A stretch of 64,000 nucleotides of DNA from Pycnococcus provasolii (lineage: Eukaryota > Chlorophyta > Pseudoscourfieldiophyceae > Pseudoscourfieldiales > Pycnococcaceae). The translations under genes and the position numbers were made by a program. Shown in pieces: positions 1 to 8,971 of the stretch (its first letter is position 1; every line of letters starts with the position of its first letter). The notes below the pieces were generated by a model, which was given only the letters and a program-made list of their open reading frames with translations, did no database searches and had not been told where the DNA came from. The stretch covers positions 248,001 to 312,000 of the forward strand of contig OW568883.1 in the NCBI GenBank assembly GCA_938743325.2, written 5' to 3'.

Positions 1-53
1 ATAAAGAGTTTTTGTTCGGGAGTGAACGAACGACGCTTGTCGCGAGTCGCCAT
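1..53 (-). CDS. 5' end of an unidentified gene, cut by the window edge
   Basis: Read on the minus strand, an ATG at 53-51 opens a frame that stays open for 17 codons to the left edge. The residues are MATRDKRRSFTPEQKLF. This is basic and helix-forming, and the RRSFTPEQK stretch is reminiscent of the start of helix-turn-helix or transposase-type DNA-binding proteins. That resemblance is too short to name a family. The gene would diverge from the phosphatase-family gene at 439. It could equally be a chance frame. Confidence 0.35.
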   Translation of the reverse strand, partial: MATRDKRRSFTPEQKLF

Positions 54-438
54 GATAACCGCAACTTGTAACTTGTAAGAGACACGCGTTGATCACTCTT
101 TGTTTGCCGTCTGTTTCGTTGCTTCGGATGCTTCCGGCGACGGCGTCTTCCGCCGTCTAGACGCGCGCCGCTCGGCGGCGCGCTCGGCGGAGGCTGCGAA
201 GTAAACGTCGAAGTACGCGTCGCTGAAGTACTTAAGTCTTAACTTACCGAGTTACCGGGTAGTACCTTACTTTTGCCCCGACTCCCGAGCGGGATCCCCA
301 GACACCAGTTTTTTTCCTCCGGCCACAGGTGGTTCTACCTCCTGGTTCTACCACGGGTCCCCTCCCCCAGTCCGTTACGAGAAAATCCCTCTCGTCCTGG
401 CTGGGCTGGCTTTGTGCTCACTCACGCACTCGTCGACG
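54..438. other. Intergenic, presumed divergent promoter region
   Basis: No supported gene. The stretch separates the left-edge gene (minus) from the gene starting at 439 (plus) and would hold both promoters. It is GC-rich in the middle (a short CG-rich repeat around 160-190, gcgccgctcggcggcgcgct). Open frames here overlap the real gene in other frames or begin on non-ATG codons. Confidence 0.5.
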
Positions 439-1767
439 ATGTTGCAACGCAGCAGCGGCACATTGCCGCGTCGCGCGTTGTGTGTCGCCCGTTGCGCGCG
501 TCGCCCGTTGCGCGTCACAACATCGCACGCCTGGGTGGCGTCGTCGAATGCACCGTTAGTGGTAATCACATTACTGACGGTGTTGAATCTTTCCGAGCCC
601 AAGCTGGCTCACGCCGCCGCCCCACATGTGGTGACCATTTCACACTGGAACGTCGAGTGGCTGTTCGACGGACGACAGGATCCGAGCAAGTCGCCGTACG
701 CCGACTGCGGCGAGCCGTGCGCAGACAAGCACCTCGAGCGCATTGCCGCGGGTTTGAAAAATACTGTTCTGAACATGGCAAACGACGGTGGACGGCGCGT
801 GGCGGACATCGTGCACCTCGCAGAGGTGGAGGACGAGCAGGTGCTGGAGCGACTACGAGACAAGCTCGGTGATCAAAGCTACAAGCCATTGTTCGTGAAG
901 GGGCGTGACACCTCCACCGGGCAGGATGTTGCTATTCTGAGCCGCGTGCCCGTGCTGGGGTCGCCGACGCGAACAGACGAGCGCTCACAAATCCCGCTGT
1001 CTGGAAGTGGATGCGGCTCAGGTTCCGCGGGGAGCTTGAGCACGGGCGTAAGCAAGAACGTGGTTGCTCGGTTCGACTTGCAGATGTACCGCGTCACGGT
1101 GGTAGGGGCACATCTCAAGGCGTTTCCGACGCAGCAGCAGTCGTGCATGCAGCGCGAGGGCCAGGCGGCTGTGCTTGCGGATGTCGTGCGAGGCGAGATT
1201 TCTTCTGGCAACGAGGTGATCGTGCTTGGCGATTTGAATGATTTTGATGGCGCCATCATGGATGCAAATAACAATCAGCCGACGTCGCGCGTGCTGAAGA
1301 TGTTGAAGGACGTTGACAACGACGGTATGGACGAGCTGGAGAATGTGATGGCGAGACTTCCAAAAAACGAGCGCTATACCGCGTGGTACGATCGCAACGG
1401 CGACAACGCATTTGACCGATCCTCAACGCGCGAAATCTCAGCGATTGATCACATACTGGTTTCAAAGCAGCTTGCGAGGTACATCGTCGATGTGACGTTC
1501 TACCACAGCATTGATCCGACCTCCGTGAGCGATCACTTCCCTATGTCGGTGACCTTTGATTTCGAAGCAGGTGGCGATGCGAAGTCGCCGCCTGCATCTG
1601 CAGCTTCGTCGGAGAGTTCGCCGCTGTCTTCATCTTCGACGACGTCGCAACCAGCAAAAGGGGGTGGAGGACTGTGGTCGAGTGCGGGCGCGAGCAAGGC
1701 GAGCACGTTGGCGTTCGCGCTCTTCGTAGGGAGTGCTGTGGCCCTGCTCGCTCGCGTGATACTTTAG
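439..1767 (+). CDS. Endonuclease/exonuclease/phosphatase (DNase I-like) family protein, membrane-anchored
   Basis: The 442-residue protein carries the complete signature of the EEP/DNase I fold: HWNVEW near residue 71, the metal-binding Glu in LAEVED (about 129), His in VGAHLK (224), Asp/Asn in LGDLNDF (265/267), the AIDHI block (337/338) and the C-terminal SDHFP block (365/366). These are phosphodiester- or phosphomonoester-hydrolysing residues; the substrate cannot be read from sequence. An Arg-rich leader followed by a hydrophobic stretch (about 38-52) suggests a signal or transit peptide. A Ser-rich linker leads to a C-terminal hydrophobic helix (about 420-442), so the catalytic domain is probably held at a membrane. 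The longer open frame upstream starts on TTG; ATG at 439 is preferred. The bacterial extracellular nuclease/phosphatase group is the nearest type, by motif spacing only. Confidence 0.85.
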   Translation: MLQRSSGTLPRRALCVARCARRPLRVTTSHAWVASSNAPLVVITLLTVLNLSEPKLAHAAAPHVVTISHWNVEWLFDGRQDPSKSPYADCGEPCADKHLERIAAGLKNTVLNMANDGGRRVADIVHLAEVEDEQVLERLRDKLGDQSYKPLFVKGRDTSTGQDVAILSRVPVLGSPTRTDERSQIPLSGSGCGSGSAGSLSTGVSKNVVARFDLQMYRVTVVGAHLKAFPTQQQSCMQREGQAAVLADVVRGEISSGNEVIVLGDLNDFDGAIMDANNNQPTSRVLKMLKDVDNDGMDELENVMARLPKNERYTAWYDRNGDNAFDRSSTREISAIDHILVSKQLARYIVDVTFYHSIDPTSVSDHFPMSVTFDFEAGGDAKSPPASAASSESSPLSSSSTTSQPAKGGGGLWSSAGASKASTLAFALFVGSAVALLARVIL

Positions 1768-2663
1768 TTTTGTAGATGATACATCCTTTACCAACCTATA
1801 TCTAATCTATGTAGATCGCTCATTCAGTTATGGAACTGCGTTTACTTCGTCCAACGGTCATCCATTCTCAGCAAGGCGGTGGTGACCTTTCGAATCTACT
1901 ACCAGGCCGCTTTTCGCTGGCGTCCGGCGTGAGAGCTCCACTTGCGACTTGTTGTCGTTGTTGTCGTCGTTAACGCCACCAACCGTGCATCAACGTGATG
2001 ACGACTGAAGAGTCACACATGTGCCTGAGAAGGTGGAAACATGATAGCCAGTAATCAGGTGCATCCCATGACGTCATGACTACCTCCGAGTTCCCCGGAG
2101 TCAGCCTGCGGCGCTATAGACCAAGGGCCCATTGAACGGCTGTCTGCAAGGGTGAGGCAAGAGACGCTGCTCCCGCGACGCGAGGGAAGGAAAGGCCGGT
2201 TCCCGGTGAAAGAAAGGAGGGACGAGGGGCGACGAGGGCGAGAACCTGTGACCCGGTAGTAGGCTTCCTAGTAGTACTATGTAATGGGCATGATGGCCTT
2301 GATGGGTCGCTCCTCAGATAGAACTACGATAGGCGTCCGATGAGGCGATGACTCCTCCTGTCCGACCTGTCCGATGCGTTGCGCCGATATGCCTCGACCT
2401 CCAGTCACCAGTGGGGTGCGACCACCCAGTGCACTGCAGGTTGTCGTCGACGTCCTCCTCTCTCTTACAACCTCAGGTGGCCTCCTCTTTATTCCACACC
2501 GCTATTCTATCCCGCTTATTCTCAACTCCCCTCACTCCTTCTCGTCCTCTTCGCCCTCCTAGCAGCCGACCTGCCTTCGTGTCCTTCCCAATAGGGCTTT
2601 CGCAAACACGCACGCACGCACTTCCATTCCGCTCCATTAACGCACGCCTTAAGCCTTCTCACC
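1768..2663. other. Intergenic, about 900 bp, no gene recognised
   Basis: Contains the 3' flank of the EEP gene and the 5' flank of the nucleoside-hydrolase-like gene. A copy of the recurrent motif ACTACGATAG (reverse complement CTATCGTAGT) lies at 2323-2332. The 150 bp before the next ATG are strongly CT-rich, as expected of an initiator or 5' leader. Frames around 2348-2674 are shadows of that leader. Confidence 0.5.
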
Positions 2664-3785
2664 ATGACGGCTGACACGCGCGAACCCGTGCTCATCATCA
2701 CGGACATAGGCCGCGACATCGACGACACCATCGCACTCATGGTGGCCTCGCAGACGTGCCACATCGTCGGCATCGTCACGTGCGGAGGCGCGGGGCAGAA
2801 GCGAGCGGCGTCGGCGGCACACTTTCTCAAATACGCCGGACTGGACGTCAGCAAAGTGCCCATCTGCATCGGAGACACGGACGCAGAGTACAGCGACACA
2901 AGCGCGCTCGGCTGCTCGATGGACCCGTCGTGGGCGGCGCCGGAGACTGTCAGAGAAGACCCGGACGCCTTCATCATCGAGCTGGCGGAAAAGTACAAGT
3001 CGTCGCTCGTCATCATCTGCATTGGGCCGATGGTGCCGCTCGCCAAGGCTGTCAAGGCGGACAAGAACGGCGCGCTGTGGAAGGTGCGCTCCATTGGACT
3101 GCAGGGAAACGTGCAGGAGGTTATGGTCGAGTCGCCAGACGGGGAGGTGGACGAGGAGACGGGAAAGGTGAAGCTCGTGGGAACCGGCAAGATCGAACCG
3201 CTCGCTGAAGCGTTCAACTTCCGCCAACACATGCAAGACGCGAGCTTCGTTCTCGACCGACTCTCAGGTTTCGTTCCGTTCCAGGTGGTGAGCAAGAACG
3301 CAGCGTACAAAGTGAGCCTGCAGCTCGACGACGTGTCGTTCCTTGGAGCCGACTCCGCGGGAGAGGCTGTGTCCGAGCAGACGACGCTATTCCGCATGAA
3401 CAACCGCGAGAAGTTCATGCAGGTGTTCCCGCTCAGGGCAAAGTACGAGGGTCAGGTTGAGCTGTACGATGCTGATGACTGGTACAAGTACACAGACCAC
3501 GTCTGCACCCCGTACGACCCACTTGTCGTGCTCTCGTACCACGACTCGAGCATGTTCGACTTCACGCAAATCGGAACCTTGCACTTGTACGCCGGCGTTG
3601 ACCCGGAGAACTCGGGCGTGCGCAAGGCGTCCACCTTCATCAAGGCGATCGCGGACCTGGGAACCAAGGCAAAGGAGGCGGGTGATGCCGCCGCTGCGAA
3701 GGCTGCCTCGGCAGGCGAGGCGGCTCCTGCGCCTGCTGAGGCTCCTGCGCCTGCTGAGGAGGCGCCGGCGCCCGCGGAGGAGTGA
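2664..3785 (+). CDS. Nucleoside-hydrolase-like protein (IUNH fold), variant metal site
   Basis: The 373-residue protein begins with a beta strand and the motif TDIGRDIDD (residues 13-21), typical of the inosine/uridine nucleoside hydrolase fold, which cleaves the N-glycosidic bond of ribonucleosides with Ca2+ held by an Asp cluster. The classical form is DTDPGIDD; here the spacing follows the TDxGxDxDD subgroup, so the substrate may differ from nucleosides. A Gly-rich GIVTCGGAG loop follows at about 35-43. The last 40 residues are a low-complexity Ala/Pro/Glu tail. No signal peptide is seen. ATG at 2664 sits in a good context (cacc before ATG). A possible AATAAA polyadenylation signal lies 6 nt after the stop. 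It faces the site-1 protease gene convergently across about 86 bp. Confidence 0.75.
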   Translation: MTADTREPVLIITDIGRDIDDTIALMVASQTCHIVGIVTCGGAGQKRAASAAHFLKYAGLDVSKVPICIGDTDAEYSDTSALGCSMDPSWAAPETVREDPDAFIIELAEKYKSSLVIICIGPMVPLAKAVKADKNGALWKVRSIGLQGNVQEVMVESPDGEVDEETGKVKLVGTGKIEPLAEAFNFRQHMQDASFVLDRLSGFVPFQVVSKNAAYKVSLQLDDVSFLGADSAGEAVSEQTTLFRMNNREKFMQVFPLRAKYEGQVELYDADDWYKYTDHVCTPYDPLVVLSYHDSSMFDFTQIGTLHLYAGVDPENSGVRKASTFIKAIADLGTKAKEAGDAAAAKAASAGEAAPAPAEAPAPAEEAPAPAEE

Positions 3786-3871
3786 TGGGGAAATAAATGT
3801 TTCGTGTGTTTGTCAAACAAAAATTCTCGAGTAAAGAATAGAAGTTATTTCTCCGTAGCTATAATGAGGGA

Positions 3872-6800
3872 CTACACAAGCACCGACCTTCGCACCGCCT
3901 TCCGTCCACCTCTCACCGGCGATGCAATGTCATCCTCTCGCCTCCTCGAAGCGCCGCTGTTTACTCGCATCCTCCTGGAACTTAAGCTACGGCTTACTGC
4001 CAGCAGCATCAGCCCGCCTATCACGCCCAAAGCGCGGCTAGCAATGAGCTGAGATCCCAAGTCATCCATCGGACTGCCGGACGTTTCGGAATTTTCCTCC
4101 AGCGTCTTCTTCTCCACGAGACGAACGTCCTGTCCCGCTCCCGCAGACGCAGCATCAGGGTGAGCTGCACCATCGCTTGTCTGCGATGCGGAAGACGAAG
4201 ACGAAGATGAAGACGACAAGTCTGACGACGACGCGCCAGACGGCTTTGGTGCATCCTTGCCCGACGGCCTTGGTGCCTCCTTAGCCTCGGCAGGCGTATC
4301 GTGCTTCACGGCACCAGATGTCTTGACAAAATGGTCAACTTTTCTCTCGTCGAAAACCTTTCGAATGGCATCTATTCCAGTCAACCTTTTGCTCACGCCC
4401 GCTGCATGCGTACCCTGAGCATCGGGGCCGCACCACATGGGCTTGCCCAGCACGGAGGAAAATTCTGCAAGCGTGGCATCATCCTCGCGCCTCGTGGGTA
4501 GGGCTTGATCCACACCGATGTCCTCGCTGAGCTTGAAAGAAGACTGCCCATTTCCCCTCAGGATCGCCTTCTTGTCTTCGGGTAAATTGCCTAACCTCAG
4601 GCCCGATCCCGTCTCCAGAATTTGGCTGATGAGGCCATAGCACTCGCCCTGCTGATGGCTGTAGTCAATGCAGTTAGCGTCGCCAAGCACTGTGATGAGA
4701 CCACCGTCACCGTCCGCTTCGTCAGGACCAACCATCACGCTGCGTGACCGATAGAGCCCAAGTACCGGCACACCATTCATTCGGAATGTTGGATTAGATG
4801 AGTACGTGGGAGCTGTACCAGCCTTGGTGGCAACGTTTGCTATCGTGTGCACGGTGCCGTGCTTTGGGAACTTCAGAAGCGCAGATCCCGAGCAGAAGCA
4901 GAATCTGCCACCGTTGTATCCGTCTGGCTGCCAATTGGAACCGTGAACAACGTGGTCGCTCAGTGCGATTCCATGAGGTGCGAGGAGGTCGTTCAGCGCG
5001 GGGACATTTCCACCGCCAACCGGCGGGGTCCACCAGCTCCTGGTGTTGTCGTCGTAGAATCTCAGCCGCCTCATTTGCTCAACGTTGAACCACTCCGCAA
5101 GCACGATCAGGTCAAGCTTATCTTCCACCACGTCGCGGCGCAGCTTCTCCACCTCCTCCGGGTAGAACTCCTCCTCGGTGTCCGCGAGGATGAGAGCAGA
5201 GTAGCTGCGCGCGTTGAAGCACGTGCCGGGCGACCCGAGGTGCTCGACGTGGAAGCCTCTGTCCACGAGGTGGTTGAATAGCCCGTGGTAGTTGGTGTGC
5301 GGATGGTCGCCGTGCCAGTCGAGAATATCCGCCCGCACATCGAGGTTGTCTCGTGGAATGTAGCCAGGGGGATATCGGATCGAGTGCCACATCGAAAAGA
5401 GGACGCGCTTCTCTCGTGGAGGTGTGGCGATGATGCGCACAGTCAGTGGCATCTTCACCGTGCTCTTCTGGACCTTGTTCGGCGTCGAACCGGAAGAAGG
5501 CGGCGAGACGATCGTGAACGTGACGGTTCCCGACGCACGGCCCTCGAATGCGCTTCCCTCATCTTTCACGCGAATGTAAAGCGCAAGATACCCGCTCCAC
5601 GGCCAGAGCAGCTCGGAATACTCGAACGTAACGTCGAGCATTGCGCCACCGGCGTTGGAGGACTCGAACACCGGCGGATTCTCGAACACGCCGGTGAGTG
5701 CCATGCCATTGAGCACCGTCGTGTTCACTATTAGCGGCATGCGGTCGGCATAGACGGGCGTCTTGCAGTGTGGCCACATGTAGGGGCACTCGGTGAGGTC
5801 AAGCCCCGCGGGAACGACGGAAGCTCGTGGCTTGTACCTCTTCAGAACGTTGGCGCTCTTCAGCACGTCGAGCTTTCCCTGACCTTGCACGTATGCGTGC
5901 GCATCTCTGCCGCGAACTCTCTGTGCGCCCTCGACGAGAGCCTGCTTCATGCTCGCCGGGTTCAGAATTTGCCATCGCGTCTCCTCTGGGACCGTTGAAG
6001 CCAGCAGGCAGACGGCACCCGCGACGACTGGCGACGCCACAGATGTTCCGCTGAGCGTTCGGCAACCACCCTGGATCTTCGATCCCGTCACATCGCGCCC
6101 ATACGCGACAATGTCTGGCTTGAAGCGGCCGTAGCCACGCGGAAGCTCCCATGTGGACATGCCGCGAGACGAAAACGACGCAATGTTGTCGGCGTAGTCG
6201 ATACCGCCAACGCCGATGACGTCGTTCTGGTCCGCGGGGTTGTTGAGCGTGCCGTACAGAGGGCCGTCGTTACCGATGGCTGAAACCATGATGATGCCGG
6301 CGGATGTCACCTCGAGCACCTTCGAGACAAACGGGTCGTCCAGGTAATCAGGGCCTCCGATGGACAGATTCACGATGTGAACCTCCGTTGCGATGGCGTA
6401 ATTGAAGGCGTCGAGAAACCAGCTCGTGTACGACACCTGGTCATTCGTGAAGACGCGGAACGCGTGCAGCTCGACGTCAGGCGCAAATCCGTGGCACGCG
6501 GGGTCCTGCGATGCCACCACTCCCGCGACGAAGCTGCCGTGCCCGAGACCGTCATTCAGCGTGTTTTCGTGTGTCCAATTTGAGCGATCTTTCACGCGTC
6601 GGAAGTGCGGATGATCAGCACGTACACCAGTGTCGAAAACGCCCATTCTCACGCCACGGCCGCTGAAACCTCTGCCCCACAAGTCCTTTGCTTGGCACCT
6701 CTCCGCCACGCCGCCGCCGCCGTACTGCATCAGACGCCGTCGCCGCTGCCGTCTGTTGAGCAGAACTGTGGCGTCGGTGTCGGTGACGTTGCTCGCTGCC

Positions 6801-7609
6801 ATCTCCAGCGATGCGCTCACGCCGCTTCTTATCGTTGACGAGGACGAGGAGAAGTAGGAGGAGTCACCTGTCGATCCTTTTTGCCGCTGACGCTGCTGCT
6901 GCTGCTGCCGCCTTTTCTTTTCGTCTGCAGCCTTAGCCTCGCGGTGCACCTGATAGGAACTCTTCGTGCGCAGTCTTCCCGGCGACTTTTCCGTGCGGTG
7001 GTGATCTGCGTTATCTTGCTCCGACCACCGCAGGTGTCGTGTTAGCCTTCGATTCGAGTGGACCCCCTTGACGAAAGGCAGTAGTATGAGCGTGGCCATG
7101 AGCTGAGTCGCTTTGCTGGGAGGCACCCTGACGACGGCAAAATCTGTGGGTAGATATCTGCCTGGATTATTTCGATCGACCCAAGCAAACTCGTCGGGCG
7201 ACGCGCGCACAGCCTCGAGTCTCTCTCGGTGTGCGTCGTGTGAGTCGTAGCCTTCAAAGCGAACGATGAGTTCATCCGGCACGGTCTGCGTCACGGTTTG
7301 CGTCGCCGAGTCCTTCGAGGCGTCGTCGTGTTTTCTCGTTTCTCTTTCGCGCGCGTCTTTCTTCTGGTAAACGAAAGGCGAGCGTCCCCACGGAGAAGGC
7401 GACACGGCGCACACTTCCGAGGTTGGTTCGACACGAAGGTGCGTTCTCATGCTTTCGTGGGCGTCTTGTTGCAGTGCCCGATACGAGACACGCAGCGGGT
7501 GGTCCGGCTGCTGGTGCATGTTTGCGTGCGCACTGGCTGCTGAGGCGCACAGTGAGGCGCGTAGCAGTGATGCGCACAGCAGGAGCACAGCAGACACGGC
7601 GGGCGGCAT
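3872..7609 (-). CDS. MBTPS1: Site-1 protease (membrane-bound subtilisin/kexin isozyme 1)
   Basis: This 1245-residue protein is a Golgi/ER subtilase of the S1P type, which cuts membrane-bound transcription factors and other luminal substrates. From ATG 7609 a clear signal peptide is visible (MPPAVSAVLLLCASLL). The prodomain contains TDFAVVRVPPSK. The catalytic triad is intact: Asp in GVFDTGV (about 326), His in GHGSFVAG (357) and Ser in SGTSVASP (523), with the oxyanion Asn in SAIGNDGP (about 447). A long luminal region follows, then one transmembrane helix (about 1190-1209) and a basic cytosolic tail rich in Arg, the topology of animal and plant S1P. A candidate self-cleavage site RRLM lies at about 291-294. 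Before the helix is a Ser-rich linker. The longer frame to 7702 starts on TTG and would bury the signal peptide, so it is not used. Confidence 0.95.
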   Translation of the reverse strand: MPPAVSAVLLLCASLLRASLCASAASAHANMHQQPDHPLRVSYRALQQDAHESMRTHLRVEPTSEVCAVSPSPWGRSPFVYQKKDARERETRKHDDASKDSATQTVTQTVPDELIVRFEGYDSHDAHRERLEAVRASPDEFAWVDRNNPGRYLPTDFAVVRVPPSKATQLMATLILLPFVKGVHSNRRLTRHLRWSEQDNADHHRTEKSPGRLRTKSSYQVHREAKAADEKKRRQQQQQRQRQKGSTGDSSYFSSSSSTIRSGVSASLEMAASNVTDTDATVLLNRRQRRRRLMQYGGGGVAERCQAKDLWGRGFSGRGVRMGVFDTGVRADHPHFRRVKDRSNWTHENTLNDGLGHGSFVAGVVASQDPACHGFAPDVELHAFRVFTNDQVSYTSWFLDAFNYAIATEVHIVNLSIGGPDYLDDPFVSKVLEVTSAGIIMVSAIGNDGPLYGTLNNPADQNDVIGVGGIDYADNIASFSSRGMSTWELPRGYGRFKPDIVAYGRDVTGSKIQGGCRTLSGTSVASPVVAGAVCLLASTVPEETRWQILNPASMKQALVEGAQRVRGRDAHAYVQGQGKLDVLKSANVLKRYKPRASVVPAGLDLTECPYMWPHCKTPVYADRMPLIVNTTVLNGMALTGVFENPPVFESSNAGGAMLDVTFEYSELLWPWSGYLALYIRVKDEGSAFEGRASGTVTFTIVSPPSSGSTPNKVQKSTVKMPLTVRIIATPPREKRVLFSMWHSIRYPPGYIPRDNLDVRADILDWHGDHPHTNYHGLFNHLVDRGFHVEHLGSPGTCFNARSYSALILADTEEEFYPEEVEKLRRDVVEDKLDLIVLAEWFNVEQMRRLRFYDDNTRSWWTPPVGGGNVPALNDLLAPHGIALSDHVVHGSNWQPDGYNGGRFCFCSGSALLKFPKHGTVHTIANVATKAGTAPTYSSNPTFRMNGVPVLGLYRSRSVMVGPDEADGDGGLITVLGDANCIDYSHQQGECYGLISQILETGSGLRLGNLPEDKKAILRGNGQSSFKLSEDIGVDQALPTRREDDATLAEFSSVLGKPMWCGPDAQGTHAAGVSKRLTGIDAIRKVFDERKVDHFVKTSGAVKHDTPAEAKEAPRPSGKDAPKPSGASSSDLSSSSSSSSSASQTSDGAAHPDAASAGAGQDVRLVEKKTLEENSETSGSPMDDLGSQLIASRALGVIGGLMLLAVSRSLSSRRMRVNSGASRRREDDIASPVRGGRKAVRRSVLV

Positions 7610-7700
7610 CGCCACTTGTTTGCTGAGCAAGAATGGAGGGCGATCGGCGTCTCCTGCTTCTTCTGCCGAGAAGGGGCACCTAGGAGGTCGGGGACGCCCC

Positions 7701-7787
7701 AACCCTACGGTAGCTAGGGCGACGACCTAACCCTAGCCGTAACCCTAGATCACCGAGAGATCCGACAAAACCCTAACGTCTAGGGTA
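7701..7787. promoter_or_regulatory. Telomere-like (AACCCTA) motif cluster upstream of site-1 protease
   Basis: Four degenerate copies of AACCCTA occur (about 7701, 7729, 7741, 7769) plus one inverted TAGGGT (7781), 92-178 bp upstream of the site-1 protease ATG. Telo-boxes (AAACCCTAA) are known plant promoter elements; assignment here is inference from position and repetition. The rest of the 7610-8025 gap is AT-rich and holds nothing else recognised. Confidence 0.45.
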
Positions 7788-8025
7788 CCGTTCCTCGGTT
7801 CCTGGCATGTCCGCCTGTCCATCTCACACGTCGTTGGCTGGTAGTACCGTAAGTATTCTCACTCCGCGTATTCTTTTTTGTCAATGAAGTTGAACACGTG
7901 GATGGACTACCTTATTAAGTTATTCTTATGGCTAGTGAGTAAGGTTATTATTACAAGTTGCTCTTATGTTGTTTTTGCGTTGTTTTTCATAGTCGTGTAC
8001 AGTAGCTACTAGTTGGTACCTCTCT

Positions 8026-8592
8026 TTAAGGTGCGGCGTTAAAGAACCTCTTTCTGCTCTTCCGGTGCGCGTCACTCAAGTACAAAAACAAGTCCTTCTG
8101 GGTGAACGTGCCCTCCAGCAAACTCGTGTCCAAACGCTCAGCTACCAAGCTCGCCTGAGTGTCCGTCAAGCCATCGCCAAGAGCCGCCAAAAAACTCTTT
8201 ACGTGCTCAGGTCCCGCGCGGGGCTTGCCTCCCTCCACAGAAGGAGGAAGCAGAGGAACGGACGCGGCCATGGCTTCCCACGCGCGCGCGCATGCCGCAG
8301 TCAATGCCGCGCCCGATTCCGCACCGAGGCCCTCTTCGTCAACGTCAATGTCGTCGTCGTCGTCAGCGTCCGAGTCAGGCGTCACGAGCATCTGCTCGCG
8401 CGCTATCTGCAAGAAAGCTGTCCAGTCCGTCGCCGGCGCAAGTGCTGTGTCGTCCACCGTCGAAAGGCCGAGCAGACGCAAGGCGTGGCGCACGTCTGCC
8501 TCGCTCATGACGTCCTTGTACCCGCGGACGAGGTCGAACACGGCGCGCAGCTGGCGCGTCGTCTCCAGGTCGCGGCCTTGCACGTTCGTCAT
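8026..8592 (-). CDS. Degenerate EF-hand-like protein, unknown function
   Basis: The 188-residue acidic protein has an N-terminal helix-loop-helix unit, LRAVFDLVRGYKDVMSEADV with RHALRLLGL after it, and a second one near the C-terminus (HVKSFLAALGDGLTDTQASL, then a second helix). The layout resembles the two lobes of centrin or calmodulin proteins, but no canonical 12-residue calcium loop is seen. An Asp/Glu run (about 95-110) separates the lobes. It ends in a basic RKSRKRFF tail. The longer frame to 8802 begins on GTG with an unconvincing leader, so ATG 8592 is used. It may be a scaffold or light-chain-like subunit; function is not known. Confidence 0.6.
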   Translation of the reverse strand: MTNVQGRDLETTRQLRAVFDLVRGYKDVMSEADVRHALRLLGLSTVDDTALAPATDWTAFLQIAREQMLVTPDSDADDDDDIDVDEEGLGAESGAALTAACARAWEAMAASVPLLPPSVEGGKPRAGPEHVKSFLAALGDGLTDTQASLVAERLDTSLLEGTFTQKDLFLYLSDAHRKSRKRFFNAAP

Positions 8593-8971
8593 CGCCGTGA
8601 CGAGGCAGGGGGAATTTGTCGTCGTGTAAGGGGGGAGAGTGTAAGGGCGAAAAGGGTTGACCTCCCTGGAGACCTGAGACCTCGCACGACCTCCTCGCAC
8701 GGACACCAAACCCGAACCCCTACTTCGGAGCTCGACGTCTGACTTCTCTTCCCTCTGTTTTCCCCTCACGCAACATCGTAGACTATCGTGTTCGTGTGAC
8801 ACATCTTAGTTATACGTGCCGTCTTACCATATGGTAAGACTACGATAGTTGACGCCTTTTTGCCGTGTACAGTAAACTTGAAAGAAAAAATCGGTATTAG
8901 AGTTTACATTTGGGGTTAATTAAGGTTGATTTCATCAAAAACAAACGTAGGCTTCGACGTCAAATTCCAAG
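8593..8971. other. Intergenic with a 20-bp perfect palindrome
   Basis: This is the 5' flank of the EF-hand-like gene and the 3' flank of the ankyrin gene. It carries a perfect palindrome at 8821-8840 and two copies of the ACTATCGTA motif, one on each side (8781-8789 and 8839-8850 inverted). No gene is supported. Confidence 0.5.
8821..8840. repeat. Perfect 20-bp palindrome
   Basis: GTCTTACCATATGGTAAGAC reads identically on both strands. It lies about 230 bp upstream of the ATG at 8592, between two copies of the motif ACTATCGTA. A dimeric transcription-factor site is a plausible role; a hairpin in RNA is also possible. Confidence 0.7.
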
